This document shows, in pieces, positions 10,529-21,797 of a DNA stretch of 64,000 bases. The first letter of the stretch is position 1; each line of letters begins with the position of its first letter. The notes beneath the pieces are model-generated. The model was not told the DNA's origin and searched no databases. It saw nothing but the letters and a program-made list of their open reading frames with translations. The translations under genes and the position numbers were made by a program. This DNA is from Bathymodiolus brooksi (Eukaryota; Mollusca; Bivalvia; Mytilida; Modiolidae). Location of the stretch: the NCBI GenBank assembly GCA_963680875.1, contig OY804580.1, positions 116,501,534-116,565,533 on the forward strand, read 5' to 3'.

Positions 10529-11334
10529 TGTAAACCAAAATGAGTAGTATCGCTTCATTTTTAAAAACTGTTCCAATATCGTTTTAGTAAATAATCTAAA
10601 AAATATATATTATATTCCGGATTTTTAAATGTGCAGTCGTGTCCGAATCTGTTATTAATCATACACTGTAAACTTCCGTCGTCTGCAAAATATGGGACAA
10701 ACTTTCAATTAAAGTGTGGATAGCGAACACAGTCGATTTGATCATGAAGTTTTATGTTCTGTTAGAATTGTTTTCCGTCTTTGAGTGTATGCAAAGTTTC
10801 TTTTTAAAATTTATCAAGGACGTAGGATAAGGGAAATGAGGGTATTATTAAACATGAGCAATGTCCTTAAAAACAAGTGGGGAATATTGATCCATTAGCA
10901 ATATGATATCTTTATTTTTGTGTAAAAAAAATAAGCACAGCACCACTAAGCTTCATAACAAAATTATTGATGACTTACAATGACAACGATAATCAAAGAT
11001 TCACATATTGTTGATTCTGATTAAGACAGACTTAAACCAAGGAAAATTAAATTTATGTTTTATATTTTCTCTTTGTTTGTCACATATTTTGTCAAATCTA
11101 ATGCATTTGGATTTCCGAAACCTAAAAGGACACTGATTTCTTCACGATTTGATTTGCTTAAGAATAAATTGCAGATTTATATTTAAAAAATATATAGCAC
11201 GATTACTGTTTGATGACAATATTTCTGCTATTTATTTGTATGTAATATGAGAAAATGTCCTCAAAATAATTTATTTTTAAGATTTTTTTAAGTGGAATTT
11301 GAAGTATATGTATGATAAATAGGTAATAGTATGT
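10529..11334. other. AT-rich stretch between two hairpins
   Basis: No gene seen. The flanking hairpins share related words (catatcacagccca and catatcacacccca), so the stretch may be the body of one non-autonomous element. Confidence 0.35.
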
Positions 11335-11410
11335 CAATTTTCATATCACACCCCATAACAACCCGAGACGCCTATATTAGCCCTTGACATGGGGTGTGAC
11401 ATGAAAATTG
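11335..11410. repeat. Second hairpin, arms of about 22 bp
   Basis: Left arm caattttcatatcacacccc from 11,335 pairs with ggggtgtgacatgaaaattg ending at 11,410, across about 34 bp. Arm words resemble those of the hairpin at 10,449. Confidence 0.65.
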
Positions 11411-11514
11411 CCATGCAATAACCACTTATTATTATACATGTATATTTATCGGTAATTTATGCATTTTTTCGTTGATTTCACTAAAATATATTGTCGCTCT
11501 GATACTGAAAGAAA

Positions 11515-11915
11515 AGTTTGAAGATACCAAATGGGTAATCAGAATCCACGAAGAAAAATACAATGGTAATCAGAATCCACGAAGAAAAACACAATGGTAA
11601 TCAGAATCCACGAAGAAAAACACAATGGTAATCAGAATCCACGAAGAAAAACACAATGGTAATCAGAATCCACGAAGAAAAACACAATGGTAATCAGAAT
11701 CCACGAAGAAAAACACAATGGTAATCAGAATCCACGAAGAAAAACACAATGGTAATCAGAATCCACGAAGAAAAACACAATGGAAAAAAGAAAAAGGATA
11801 AAACGACAAAAAACGGTCTACAAAACATACACATAAAACTAAAGATCGAATAACACGAACCCCACTAACAACAGGGGGTGAACTCAGATGCTCCGCAAGG
11901 GTAGGCAGTATCCGT
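11515..11915 (+). repeat. Family A repeat with an internal 31-bp tandem array
   Basis: Starts agtttgaagataccaaatgg and ends with the usual aaagatcgaataacacga, gggggtgaactcag and gcaagggtaggcag. Between about 11,530 and 11,785 the head segment (ggtaatcagaatccacgaag) is repeated eight times at 31 bp, nearly without change. The array is made of the family's own sequence. Confidence 0.8.
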
Positions 11916-12564
11916 GGTCATTTGTGACACAGATGTGCCGTAAAGGTTAATTATCATCTTTCCTTACGTATAATAGTTAGTACGGGCAGTGAACAGTTAT
12001 TATCAAGGGAAATCCGGACTTATGTCGCCATTCACGTTACATTGTATTACCCACTTCAAAAATCTTCAAGCGTCGAGTGATGATGTGGTTCACAGGCTTT
12101 CGTGGGACGAAATTACCACCCCACCCTCTTTTTTTAGCTACCGTATCTGTTTACATATTTATTTTAAATAACATTTCTTTATTTCGTTATCATTTCATCT
12201 CTTTTTCCTTATTTTAATTATGTATTTCGTGTCCTATTCTTGCAATCTTATTCTAACAACAACTTACATGTGTCGACTCCTGCTCGCTTCGGATACATTT
12301 AATGCACCGGGAAGTGTTTGCGACAAGTGGAACATATCCGTGGTCATTTGTGACACAGATATTCCATAATGGTCAACCAAGTCAGGGTGGCGACCGTAAA
12401 ACATTCGAAGTGATGACTTCAATTTAACCAATAAGAACCCTTGGTTCAGTAGCTTCCTTGTTAGCAGCAACCATCTATCACGGAAATCCTGATAGGAACC
12501 ACAGGTTCTGGAATATCGTATCGAGATATATACTCCATATGTAGGTGCTGATAATACAATCGTC
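11916..12564. other. Non-coding, with partial repeats
   Basis: Two copies of a short word set (ccgtggtcatttgtgacaca) near 11,910 and 12,329 suggest an older duplication. No gene was recognised. Confidence 0.4.
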
Positions 12565-12690
12565 AACATAAAAAGGACAAAGTGATCTGCAAAACGCTAC
12601 ACAGGAAACTAAACACTGAGCAACACGATCCCAACTAGAAACCGGTTGTGAACTCAGGTACTCCGGCAGGGAATGTAATTCCTGCTCCAC
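12565..12690 (+). repeat. Family A repeat, 5'-truncated
   Basis: aaaaggacaaagtgatctgc, actgagcaacacgat, gtgaactcaggtactccgg and attcctgctccac match the 3' half of family A. It lies just upstream of the candidate signal-peptide exon. Confidence 0.65.
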
Positions 12691-12740
12691 TATATATAAA
12701 TACAAAACCAGTATATTGAGAAAAACAATGATTAGATATA

Positions 12741-12810
12741 ATGGTTTTCTTAACATTTCAGGTTTTAATTGTGTTCTTCTTTGGAGCAAAAGAGACCCAG
12801 GCACCATTTG
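12741..12810 (+). CDS. Candidate first coding exon: signal peptide
   Basis: ATG at 12,741 opens MVFLTFQVLIVFFFGAKE, a short hydrophobic stretch like a secretion signal, and the frame meets a good donor (gtgagt) at 12,811 in phase 1. A tttcag word inside it is an alternative acceptor. The next confident exon of the PKD1-like gene, at 40,367, needs a phase-1 partner, so a join would be in frame. The 27.5-kb gap and lack of transcript data make this a hypothesis; it could belong to another gene or be chance. Confidence 0.3.
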
Positions 12811-13035
12811 GTGAGTTAGTGTATACCTGATAAATACACTGCAGATTGCAGACATTTTTTCTTGTGAATGTTTACGATGTTTACCAAATGATGCGTCAGA
12901 ACTTGCATTTCAATTTCATTTAGAAAATGCCAAGAAATTGTAAGCTTCGCACTGTACATTGATGGCTGTAGACAAGGTTTCATAAATAAGTTGTTGCAGT
13001 GAGATCCGACGACAGAAAATAAATCATTATTACAC

Positions 13036-13165
13036 GTGTTTTATGTGGAGTTCGTGTTGCTCATCTTTTTTGTATTCTGTGCTGTGTTTTGTTTTGTTTT
13101 TGTGTTTGTTTTTGTTTTGTGTCTTGTGTGCCCTATGTTGCCAATGTCTCTGGATTTGATTAAAA
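13036..13165 (-). repeat. Family A repeat fragment, reverse
   Basis: gttcgtgttgctcatctttt, ttttgtgtcttgtgtgccc and atgttgccaatgtctctgg match the reverse tail of family A as at 9,060-9,170. Confidence 0.55.
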
Positions 13166-13249
13166 TAAGGTAACATGTTATTAAGTGTTGTGTGAGATAT
13201 ATTAGATTGAAATTTAAAGTTCCTAAATAGTGTAAATATTGTAACAACA

Positions 13250-13530
13250 AAGGTTCTCCTCCATCAGGTTTTGGTGACCTTACCCGATTCTGTTTAAGCC
13301 TTTTGGTTTACTTGCTCCTATAGACTATTGAATTATTTAGCTTTCCAATCTTTTGATTCTGAGCGTACCGATGAAGGTTATTTCAGAAACACGTCCTGCG
13401 CACTAATTTCGATATTTACGTTTGTATTACTATCACTGAGTCGATACCTCTACTCGTGGTCTTAAAGTCAACGAGGAGAGGGGATCATCCACTCAGTAAT
13501 CAGTGCTTGGGCACTGATATGGTGTATTAG
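13250..13530 (-). repeat. Family X repeat, reverse
   Basis: Reads ggttctcctccatcaggttt, aagccttttggtttacttgc, tttccaatcttttgattctg, ttatttcagaaacacg and cgatatttacgtttg, the inverse of family X. It shows the unexpanded state of the segment that is tandemly amplified at 14,506. Confidence 0.65.
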
Positions 13531-13630
13531 ATACACATATTATTGAAATTTAAGTTCCTCAAAATGTACGCATTAATACAACTAAGGTTCCCCTCCCACG
13601 CACATAGGTAACAGTATACAATTATTTACT

Positions 13631-13747
13631 TTGGAATAGGTTGCTATCTAGATTTATCAATCTGAAATAATGAAATATTCACCGAGCCGAAGGCGAGGTG
13701 AACATATGTTTTTAAAGTTTGATAAACCAGATAGCAACCTATTCCAA
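13631..13747. repeat. Foldback element, 29-bp arms
   Basis: ttggaataggttgctatcta from 13,631 is inverted at tagcaacctattccaa ending 13,747. The spacer contains gagccgaaggcgagg, a short palindromic core. Its shape is that of a small foldback or MITE. Confidence 0.65.
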
Positions 13748-14129
13748 CGTCAATGATTCTTTTATTTCATGAAAATGTTTATTGTTATCTACTTGCAAAT
13801 TCATTCTCATACAAATAAGATATCGCGATTTTGAAGCGTTTGCTTATGATTAAGCCGAAAAACAAATGCTAAATGCAATCTCATTGGTTATTGAACAAGG
13901 AAAGAACGAATTTGATAGGATAGCAAAAGTCTGCTTTTTCTCCATCTATTTTGATACCTTGCGAGGATGATATCACTTTCGGACACCTGCCAGGATCTAT
14001 TTTTAGCCGCGAGGGTGATATCGCAAGTACTCAAAACCTCTTAATCAGTTTTAAACCAATCATATGCAAGCTAAATTACGGTCATGTAATAATAGCCAAT
14101 TTCGGCTATCCTGTTTATGGTCTGCGGTT

Positions 14130-15530
14130 TTTTTGCTTCCAAAGACTTTTAAATCATTTGGCTTTCCAATCTTGTGCTTTAGCGTCCCCGAAGATGGTTA
14201 TTCCAGAAACGAGCCGTGTGCACTAAATTTGATATATACGTTGTTATTACAATCCCCTCTGCTGATTGGTAATAAGTCCGAGATGGTATCATCTGCCCAG
14301 TAGTCAGTGTTACGGAACTGACATTGTATCATCTGCGCAGTAGTCAGTGTTACGGAACTAACATTGTATCATCTGCCCAGTAGTCATTGTTACAGAACTA
14401 ACATTGTTTATCAATTATATTTTTCATCGAAATTTACAGTTCCCCAAAACTGTAATTATTATTTCAACTCAGGTTCTCCTCGCTCGGGCATAGGTGACCT
14501 GAATCGATTGTGACTATCCTGTTTTAGGCCTTTTGGTTTACTTGTCCCTGAATCGATTTTGACTATCCTGATTTAGGCCTTTTGGTTTACTTGTCCCTGA
14601 ATTGATTGTGACTATCCTGTTTTGGGCCTTTTGGTTTACTTGTCCCTGAATCGATTGTGACTATCCTGTTTTGGGCCTTTTGGTTTACTTGTCCCTGAAT
14701 TGATTGTGACTATCCTGTTTTAGGCCTTTTGGTTTACTTGTCCCTGAATCGATTGTGACTATCCTGTTTTAGGCCTTTTGATTTACTTGTCCCTGAATCG
14801 ATTGTGACTATCCTGTTTTGGGCCTGTTGGTTTACTTGTCCCTGAATCGATTGTGACTATCCTGTTTTAGGCCTTTTGGTTTACTTGTCCCTAAATCGAT
14901 TTTGACTATCCTGTTTTAGGCCTGTTGGCTTACTTGTCCCTGAATCGATTGTGACTATCCTGTTTTATGCCTTTTGGCTTACTTGTCCCTGCATCGATTG
15001 TGACTATCCTGTTTTAGGCCTTTTGTTTTACTTGTCCTCAAAGACTTTTAATTTATTTGATTTTCCAAGCTATTAACTTTAGTGTACTTCCTGATGGTTA
15101 TTCCAGAAACGCTTCGTGTGCACTATTTTTGATATCTAGCTTTTCATTACTATCACCCTGACTGGTGGACTATCTACCTTTTCATTACTATCACCCCGGT
15201 TGGTGGACTACAAGTCCCCGATGGTAACCTCCACCCAGTAGTGAACGTTTTGGCACGGACATTGTTCATAAAATATATATTTTGATACAAATTTGCAGTT
15301 CCCTAAAAGTGTGATTTTTAATAAAACTCAGGTTCTTCTCGCTTGGGCATAGGTGACCTGAATCGATTGTGACTATCCTGTTTTAGGCCTTTTGATTTAC
15401 TTGTCCTCAAAGACTTTTAATTTATTTGACTTTCCAAGCTATTAACTTTAGCGTACTTCCTGGTGGTTATTCCAGAAATGCATCGTGTGCATTCAATTCG
15501 ATATCTACCTTCTTATTAGATACAGATATA
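14130..15530 (-). repeat. Reverse family X copies around a 50-bp array
   Basis: Three reverse copies or partial copies of family X are recognisable by ttattccagaaacg and tttgatatctac or equivalents near 14,200, 15,110 and 15,470. The middle one contains the 50-bp array. Around 14,270-14,400 a smaller block (gtatcatctgcccagtagtc) is repeated three times at about 55 bp. Confidence 0.65.
14506..15040. repeat. 50-bp minisatellite made from family X
   Basis: About eleven copies of a 50-bp unit (contains cgattgtgactatcctgttt and gccttttggtttacttgtcc) with few substitutions. The unit is the stretch found once in the reverse family X copies at 13,290 and 15,360, so the array arose by expansion within the repeat. 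Confidence 0.85.
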
Positions 15531-15934
15531 GATATTTTGTAAAACATTCAATTTTTCAAGAAAAGTCAACAACAAAGAAGTAAACATTGTTATATCAGCT
15601 ATCAATATTTATACTTGCTGAACTTTTTAATAATTCATTCAATTTTTCAATAGTATTTCTACAGTTTTTTTCAAATTTAACTATTTCAAAAGAGTTTATC
15701 CTCTACAAAAAACAAAACATTTCATCCAAGCTATTCCGAATTTGCATTCCCCACAAATTCTCTCCATGCTTTGAATGTTGAACATTTTGCCACTTTCAAT
15801 GTGAAGGTTATTGGAACTTAAACTTAATATACATAAAATAGACATATTATCCGATATACTTTGAAGAGTGTAAACATTACGAAGCACCATCTTATTAATT
15901 GAATCGGTAAACATCATTTTATGTCATAGATTGA

Positions 15935-16000
15935 TTTATTGGTGTTTAACGCCAATTTTAGCAGTATTTCATCTACAGTGCTCCCTCGGATTCTGTGATC
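15935..16000 (-). mobile_element. SINE tail fragment, reverse
   Basis: attggtgtttaacgccaatt and agcagtatttcatctacag match the inverted tail of the SINE seen in full at 62,110. Confidence 0.5.
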
Positions 16001-16023
16001 TGACAGTATAAGAAAAAGACACC

Positions 16024-16044
16024 TCCCCCCCCCCCCCCCCCCCC
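16024..16044. repeat. Poly-C tract
   Basis: An uninterrupted run of about 21 C, followed by aaaattgacccccac, a word related to the ttgaccnccc set at 4,645. The run length is likely to be unstable or uncertain in the assembly. Confidence 0.8.
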
Positions 16045-16140
16045 ACCAAGATTTAGCAAATTTAAAATTGACCCCCACACAAATTTTACAATATTTATTT
16101 TGATTGCACCCTACAGAATTTCCAATTATTTAAATGAAGA

Positions 16141-16265
16141 TACATGAGTAGTATATGAGTACGGACAAAGTCATATTTGTGGGGGAACAATGGGAAGCAA
16201 TCGGAAGTCACATGACCGGAAGTGACGTCATCGGAAGTCACGTGACCGGAAGAGACCATGTCCGG
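16141..16265. repeat. Left inverted repeat with ETS/E-box/CRE words
   Basis: Contains repeated ccggaagt (ETS-like), gtcacgtgac (palindromic E-box) and tgacgtca (CRE). It pairs with 19,178-19,353. The region out to 16,520 continues with further ccggaagt words. Confidence 0.7.
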
Positions 16266-16680
16266 AACCGGAAGTAGGTCATGCGCATGCACAACAGGAA
16301 GTTTCATAATACCCCTAGTGGGGCCTTTTCACCGGAAGTGACGTCAGTGATCGGAAGTGATCGTATGCGCATGTGTAACCGGTACATTTTGCATTACTAC
16401 TAGAGTAGTAGTACAAGTACATGGCTACCGAAGGGGTGGAAGGGTGTGCACATGCCCAACCGGAAGTTGCGCAATATTCCCCTAGTGGGGCCTTTTCACC
16501 GGAAGTTGGCTACAGGAAGTGAGGTCATTTTCCCGCGCATTTTTCTAGTGGTAGTACAAAATGTTGGTTGGATGTTCTATACGACTTCCGCGTCTACCCC
16601 TTTCCCATGTTATCTGCCCCTTTTATTTTCATAATTACATATAAAGTTTGTTGTTTTCGGATATGTTGTGTAGTACTCCA

Positions 16681-16711
16681 GGAGGAGGAGGAGGAGGAGG
16701 AGGAGGAGGAG
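16681..16711. repeat. GGA trinucleotide tract, copy 2
   Basis: Ten uninterrupted gga triplets at the same site as the longer, impure tract at 1,272-1,350 in copy 1. Confidence 0.8.
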
Positions 16712-16805
16712 GTCTCTTTGGGTGTAATTATGACTAACACAGAAATCAAGTTTCATATTTTATTGTTCACTGTAAGTTCAAGTTCTGTTTCTCAGTCTCT
16801 TTCAT

Positions 16806-17546
16806 TTAATCTTCTCCAGTCACTTTATTGTCCATTGTCCTCAATTCTGGCCCTCTGTCTTCAAGTAAAGGTATGGTCTTTTTTAGTTCTTTCCATTCGT
16901 AAAGACTCAGGGTCACTCTTCTCTTCGTAGGATGCAATGTTCATTCTCCATTAGGCACGAAGTACTTCCTGATGTGAATTCTCAGTTGCGGGGCTTTGAC
17001 GATGACGTAGACGTCTTCTCCCAGGTCATATCTCCAATCCATGGGTTCTCCCTCTTTCACTCAACTGATCAAATCGTCCACCACTTGCATAGCATTGTCC
17101 AAGACTTTCCACTGTGGTAATGATTAGTTGACACCGACTTTGGTAGGAATCGTATAGGTTTTCCAAAATCTCAGATCCACTCTCTTACTGCCATTCCATT
17201 CTGTGAGTTCTGGGTATCTTCCACCTCCTAGGGGTACTTTGACCGGAATGTTCAATGCTTGGGTCTGGTCTTTGACGACCGTTACTGCTAAGGCTTCCTG
17301 TAACAGATCCCCTTGTGTCAAGGTGAACAGAATGTTCAATGCTTTGGTCTGGTCTTTGGCGAACGTTACTGCTAAGGCTTCCTGTAACAGATCTCCTTGT
17401 GTCAAGGTGAACAGAATGTTCAATGCTTTGGTCTGGTCTTTGGCGAACGTTACTGCTAAGGCTTCCTGTAGCAGATCCCCTTGTGTCAAGGTGAACAGAA
17501 TGTTCAATGCTTTGGTCTGGTCTTTTGATTTTGATTTACGTGACAT
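16806..17546 (-). pseudogene. PC4 (Sub1/p15)-like domain protein, copy 2, broken
   Basis: Minus-strand ATG at 17,546 (MSRKSKSK). Three full 28-residue repeats (DQTKALNILFTLTQGDLLQE...) come before the truncated fourth, one more than in copy 1. A first PC4-like domain (WNGSKRVDLRFWKT, PTKVGVN) is intact until a TAA just after PTKVGVN. The second (LGEDVYVIVKAPQLR, IHIRKYFVPNGE) has a TGG-to-TGA change after NGE, then continues recognisably (ELKKTIPLLEDRGPELR) to a stop at 16,806. The TGA between the domains (complement of 17,061-17,063) is shared with copy 1. The GGGR segment that is damaged in copy 1 is sound here, so the copies decayed separately after sharing at least one stop. Confidence 0.72.
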
Positions 17547-17574
17547 GTCGAATGAAGTGTGAGTCTCTGCAGTC

Positions 17575-17692
17575 GATTGGTTGTTTCCTTTTGTATTCTG
17601 CTTTCGGATTGGTTCTTTTTCCTGGGTTCTGATTGGCTAATCGGCCGGAAATGGCGACTTCTGATTGGTCAGATTTCCTGGCTGTTGATTGG
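17575..17692 (-). promoter_or_regulatory. Five-box CCAAT array upstream of PC4-like gene, copy 2
   Basis: gattgg words begin at 17,575, 17,607, 17,631, 17,663 and 17,687, with spacings 32, 24, 32, 24, the same as in copy 1. ggccggaaatggcgac lies between boxes three and four. The first box is about 30 bp from the ATG, closer than in copy 1, which has about 45 bp extra. No TATA word is evident near the ATG. Confidence 0.6.
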
Positions 17693-17764
17693 TTGAAGAT
17701 GGAACACATCTCAATCCTTCTACCACCCGATTATATCTTAAGAAAACAAAAACTGCTTACACTT

Positions 17765-18040
17765 CGCGAAGCACATGACTTCACTCGATGTGTTACTCGA
17801 TCTTTAGTTTTATGTGTATGTTTTGTAGATCTTTGTTTGTCCTTTGTACTTTTTCTGTTGGCCATTGTGTTATCTGTTTTTCTTCAATATACAGATTCTG
17901 ATTACCCCTTTGATTATCTTCAAACTCTTCTTCACACCCGGTGTTTGGTGGGGTCCTTGCTGCTCATCTATTTAGTTTTCCTGCTTTGTGGTGTGCCCAA
18001 TGTTGGCAGTGTTTCTTGATTGCCCTTTCTGGTTTTTATA
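17765..18040 (-). repeat. Family A repeat, reverse, inside copy 2
   Basis: Same words and place as 2,343-2,640 (gttactcgatctttagtttt, ttggccattgtgttatctg, gattctgattacccctttg, cccaatgttggcag). Confidence 0.7.
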
Positions 18041-18199
18041 CCGTTTCTTTAAGGACATTTTCGATCTCAGAGAATAACAATATCAAAATGTTGTACAGAA
18101 AGCATCAAATTTAGTCTACCTCCAAAATAAAGAAACATCTTAACTGTCTTGCCATGACATAGTTGAAATAATTCGAATCGTTGCATAGGCATTGTGGAC

Positions 18200-18640
18200 A
18201 AAGACGCAGATATATAATTTAGTGCGTTTCTATGACACTCTTCATCAAGTACACTCATAGACAAAAGAATGGAAAGCTAAATAATTCAAAAGTCTTGTGA
18301 AAATAGCAAGCATCAGCTAAGCTAACTATGGCTGAGTGAGATTGACTTCAGTTTTAATAAATTTTATGATTTGGGAAATGTACATTTAAAATATTAATAT
18401 ATCTAATAAACCATATCCGTGATGAAACACTGACTTAATGGACAGATGATACCCTCGGAGACTAATAGTCCACGTACCAAAGTGATCAACTAAGTAATGG
18501 TAATAAAACCGTTGATATGTAATAAACCATGTCAGTACCGAAACACTGACTACTGGGGCGGATGACAACCTCGGAGACTAATAGTCCACCTACCAAAGTT
18601 TTCGATCCAGTGATTGCAATAGAAACGTAGACTCCTTATT
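18200..18640 (+). repeat. Family X repeat, forward, inside copy 2
   Basis: cgcagatatataatttagtg, tcatcaagtacactcat and gaatggaaagctaaataatt, then two blocks with gaaacactgac and cctcggagactaatagtcca. It parallels 2,800-3,240. Confidence 0.65.
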
Positions 18641-19177
18641 TAGTGCGAATGGTGTGAAAATACCTGCATAAGCCGAAGCCCGATTAAACTGAAATATTGT
18701 ATAAACATGGCATCATATTTAGTACCAATGTGTAACATTTACAAATTTAACCTGTTTAATCCGGACATCGCTCTGTTTGCTGTGCAAAAAGTAGGTCTAA
18801 ACGGTGGTAGGTTCTGTCAGGTTTAACTGTATGGAGAACAGAAGAATAATTTAATTTGATGTTAATTCTGCTATCTGATTGGCTGATCCGCCTGGAGCAA
18901 CATTGGCTATACTTGATTACCTGGGTTGATATTGTGACGTCTCCAGCATATTCATTCGCCAGCGACAAATTCAAATAGTCACATGAAACGATCGAAAATA
19001 AAATCGAGGAATAATTAAATTATAAGGAATATTAGGAATATGTAAAATTTTGGCACAGGATATACTAGTATAATCTGGGTTAAAACAGTTTACGTTTTTC
19101 GTAAACCTCTTCGCTTCGCGCTTTATTAATTGTATTCTGCTCCAGAACAGGCTAAATCATATAACCTATTCAAAAAT
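18641..19177. other. Non-coding stretch before the right inverted repeat
   Basis: No gene seen. Absent from copy 1. It contains ctgattggctgatccgcc near 18,876, another CCAAT-type word, without the regular spacing of the main array. Confidence 0.4.
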
Positions 19178-19353
19178 CTTCCGGTCACGCGACTTCCGGT
19201 CACGTGACTTCCTTCCGGTCACGTGACTCCCATTGACGTCAGTTCCGGTCACGTGACTCCCGGTGACGCCAGTTCCGGTCATGTGACTTCCGGTTGCTCC
19301 CCATTGCTCCCCCACAAATATGACTTTGTCCGTACCCATATCCTACTTACATG
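19178..19353. repeat. Right inverted repeat with ETS/E-box/CRE words
   Basis: Several ccggtcacgtgact words alternate with gacgtca and with ttccggt, then attgctcccccacaaatatg and actttgtccgtacc. It is the inverse of 16,141-16,265 with extra internal motif copies. Confidence 0.7.
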
Positions 19354-19439
19354 TATATGACAAATGTCACCTATATACATGTACAAGTATAAGCTACAAA
19401 ATGTTTAATATCTATCTTTTGTTGATCATCTAAACATAC

Positions 19440-20035
19440 TTCAAACAATCTCATGCACCTTACTTGCCCATTCACTTTCATCTGTTTCACTAACAGTCAA
19501 TTCCTGATCACTCTCACTTCCATCCATATCAACCTCTTCCATGCTCTCATTTTCACCATTCACATTTTAATGGTTTTCAAATAACTTACAATATCTTTTT
19601 TCAACAATAGGGCACACATTATCCAGGATTATACATTTTCCTTCAAATGTAAAGAAGTTTGTTTCTAATAAGACAAAAATTCCCTTTGCATGTTTTAGAC
19701 CTACTGTCTGTACACAACTTACGTCAATGTTATTAGTAGGCTGATCATTGTTTTTCTTAATAAATCATTCATGTTTTTCACATTGCTTAAATCGAGATAT
19801 TCTGCAATTCATCTAGAACTGCTAATCCTAGAGGTGAGCGGAATTCGAATTTAGAATATTGTGACACATGTAATAAGCCGTTTAGCTTATTCCGATTATC
19901 TGCAATAGTTTGTGTGCACTGTGCGGATATCCGTATATTGTTTTCCGAATCTATAACAACATCAGTACTTCTTTGCAGAGAACGGCTGTAAGATTTCTTT
20001 GGTTCACTACTTATTGGTATTTGCTTTGAGTTCAT
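19440..20035 (-). pseudogene. Unrecognised minus-strand gene with acidic tail, copy 2
   Basis: ATG at 20,035 gives the same 82-residue start as copy 1 (MNSKQIPISSEPKKSYSRS). With one frame change near 19,795 and two stops, the strand continues readably: SRFKQCEKHE, FIKKNNDQPTNNIDVSC, VQTVGLKHAKGIFVLLE, ILDNVCPIVEKRYCKL, then the acidic end NGENESMEEVDMDGSESDQ and a terminal stop near 19,440. The coding-like reading across about 600 bp supports a true former gene of roughly 190 codons. I do not recognise the family. Copy 1 has lost the middle. Confidence 0.5.
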
Positions 20036-20303
20036 TTTTAATCAGAATCTTTCATTTCAAAATACATGTGAATAAAATTCCAGATAATTATAGCTACATT
20101 GATATTTATAAATCCTAGTTAGATACTTCCCAAAGTTGCATTACTAATTATTTAAACGTAATATTGAATATCACCCCTTACTCTCATGTCCTTCACACTT
20201 AAGTGTTTATAACTGTTTAGGTTTTCAAAATTATTTATTCATTTATTTTGTTTGTTGTTTTTACTTTTACTTTTTATTTACAACCAAATGTTTTAAGTTT
20301 AAA

Positions 20304-20376
20304 TTGACCGCCCCTAAGCTGAGTGGTTTTAAAAATTGACCCCCACAATACCTATATAAAAAAAATGTTGACCCCT
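20304..20376. promoter_or_regulatory. Three spaced ttgaccnccc words, copy 2
   Basis: ttgaccgccc at 20,304, ttgaccccca at 20,336 and ttgacccctc at 20,368, spaced 32 and 32. Conserved with 4,645-4,716. The homology between the two blocks ends shortly after, at 20,424. Confidence 0.4.
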
Positions 20377-20424
20377 CTTAAAATGTTCCAGTCCCTCCAC
20401 CTGATAAATAATGACTGTTCCCTA

Positions 20425-21797
<1,373 letters not shown>

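Larger units (their letters stand above)
16141..19353. mobile_element. PC4-bearing element with inverted terminal repeats, copy 2
   Basis: Left repeat 16,141-16,265 and right repeat 19,178-19,353 are inverse complements sharing tacatg, gtacggacaaagtcatattt, ggaagtcacatgaccgg and multiple ggaagtcacgtgaccgg words. Between them lie the PC4-like pseudogene with its CCAAT array, a reverse family A repeat and a family X repeat. The arms differ by substitutions and by the number of internal motif repeats. Target-site duplications were not identified. No transposase is encoded between the arms, so it would be non-autonomous, or the PC4 gene is cargo. Whether the whole 16.1-20.4 kb block moved together is open. 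Confidence 0.6.

Noticed and set aside
12264..12855. Minus-strand frames of 101 and 125 residues
   Set aside because: They cross a family A repeat in antisense and have no domain; the plus-strand signal-peptide exon is the better reading.
17203..17562. Plus-strand frame over the PC4-like gene (119 residues)
   Set aside because: Antisense shadow. The minus strand carries the recognisable PC4 domains, ATG and upstream CCAAT array.
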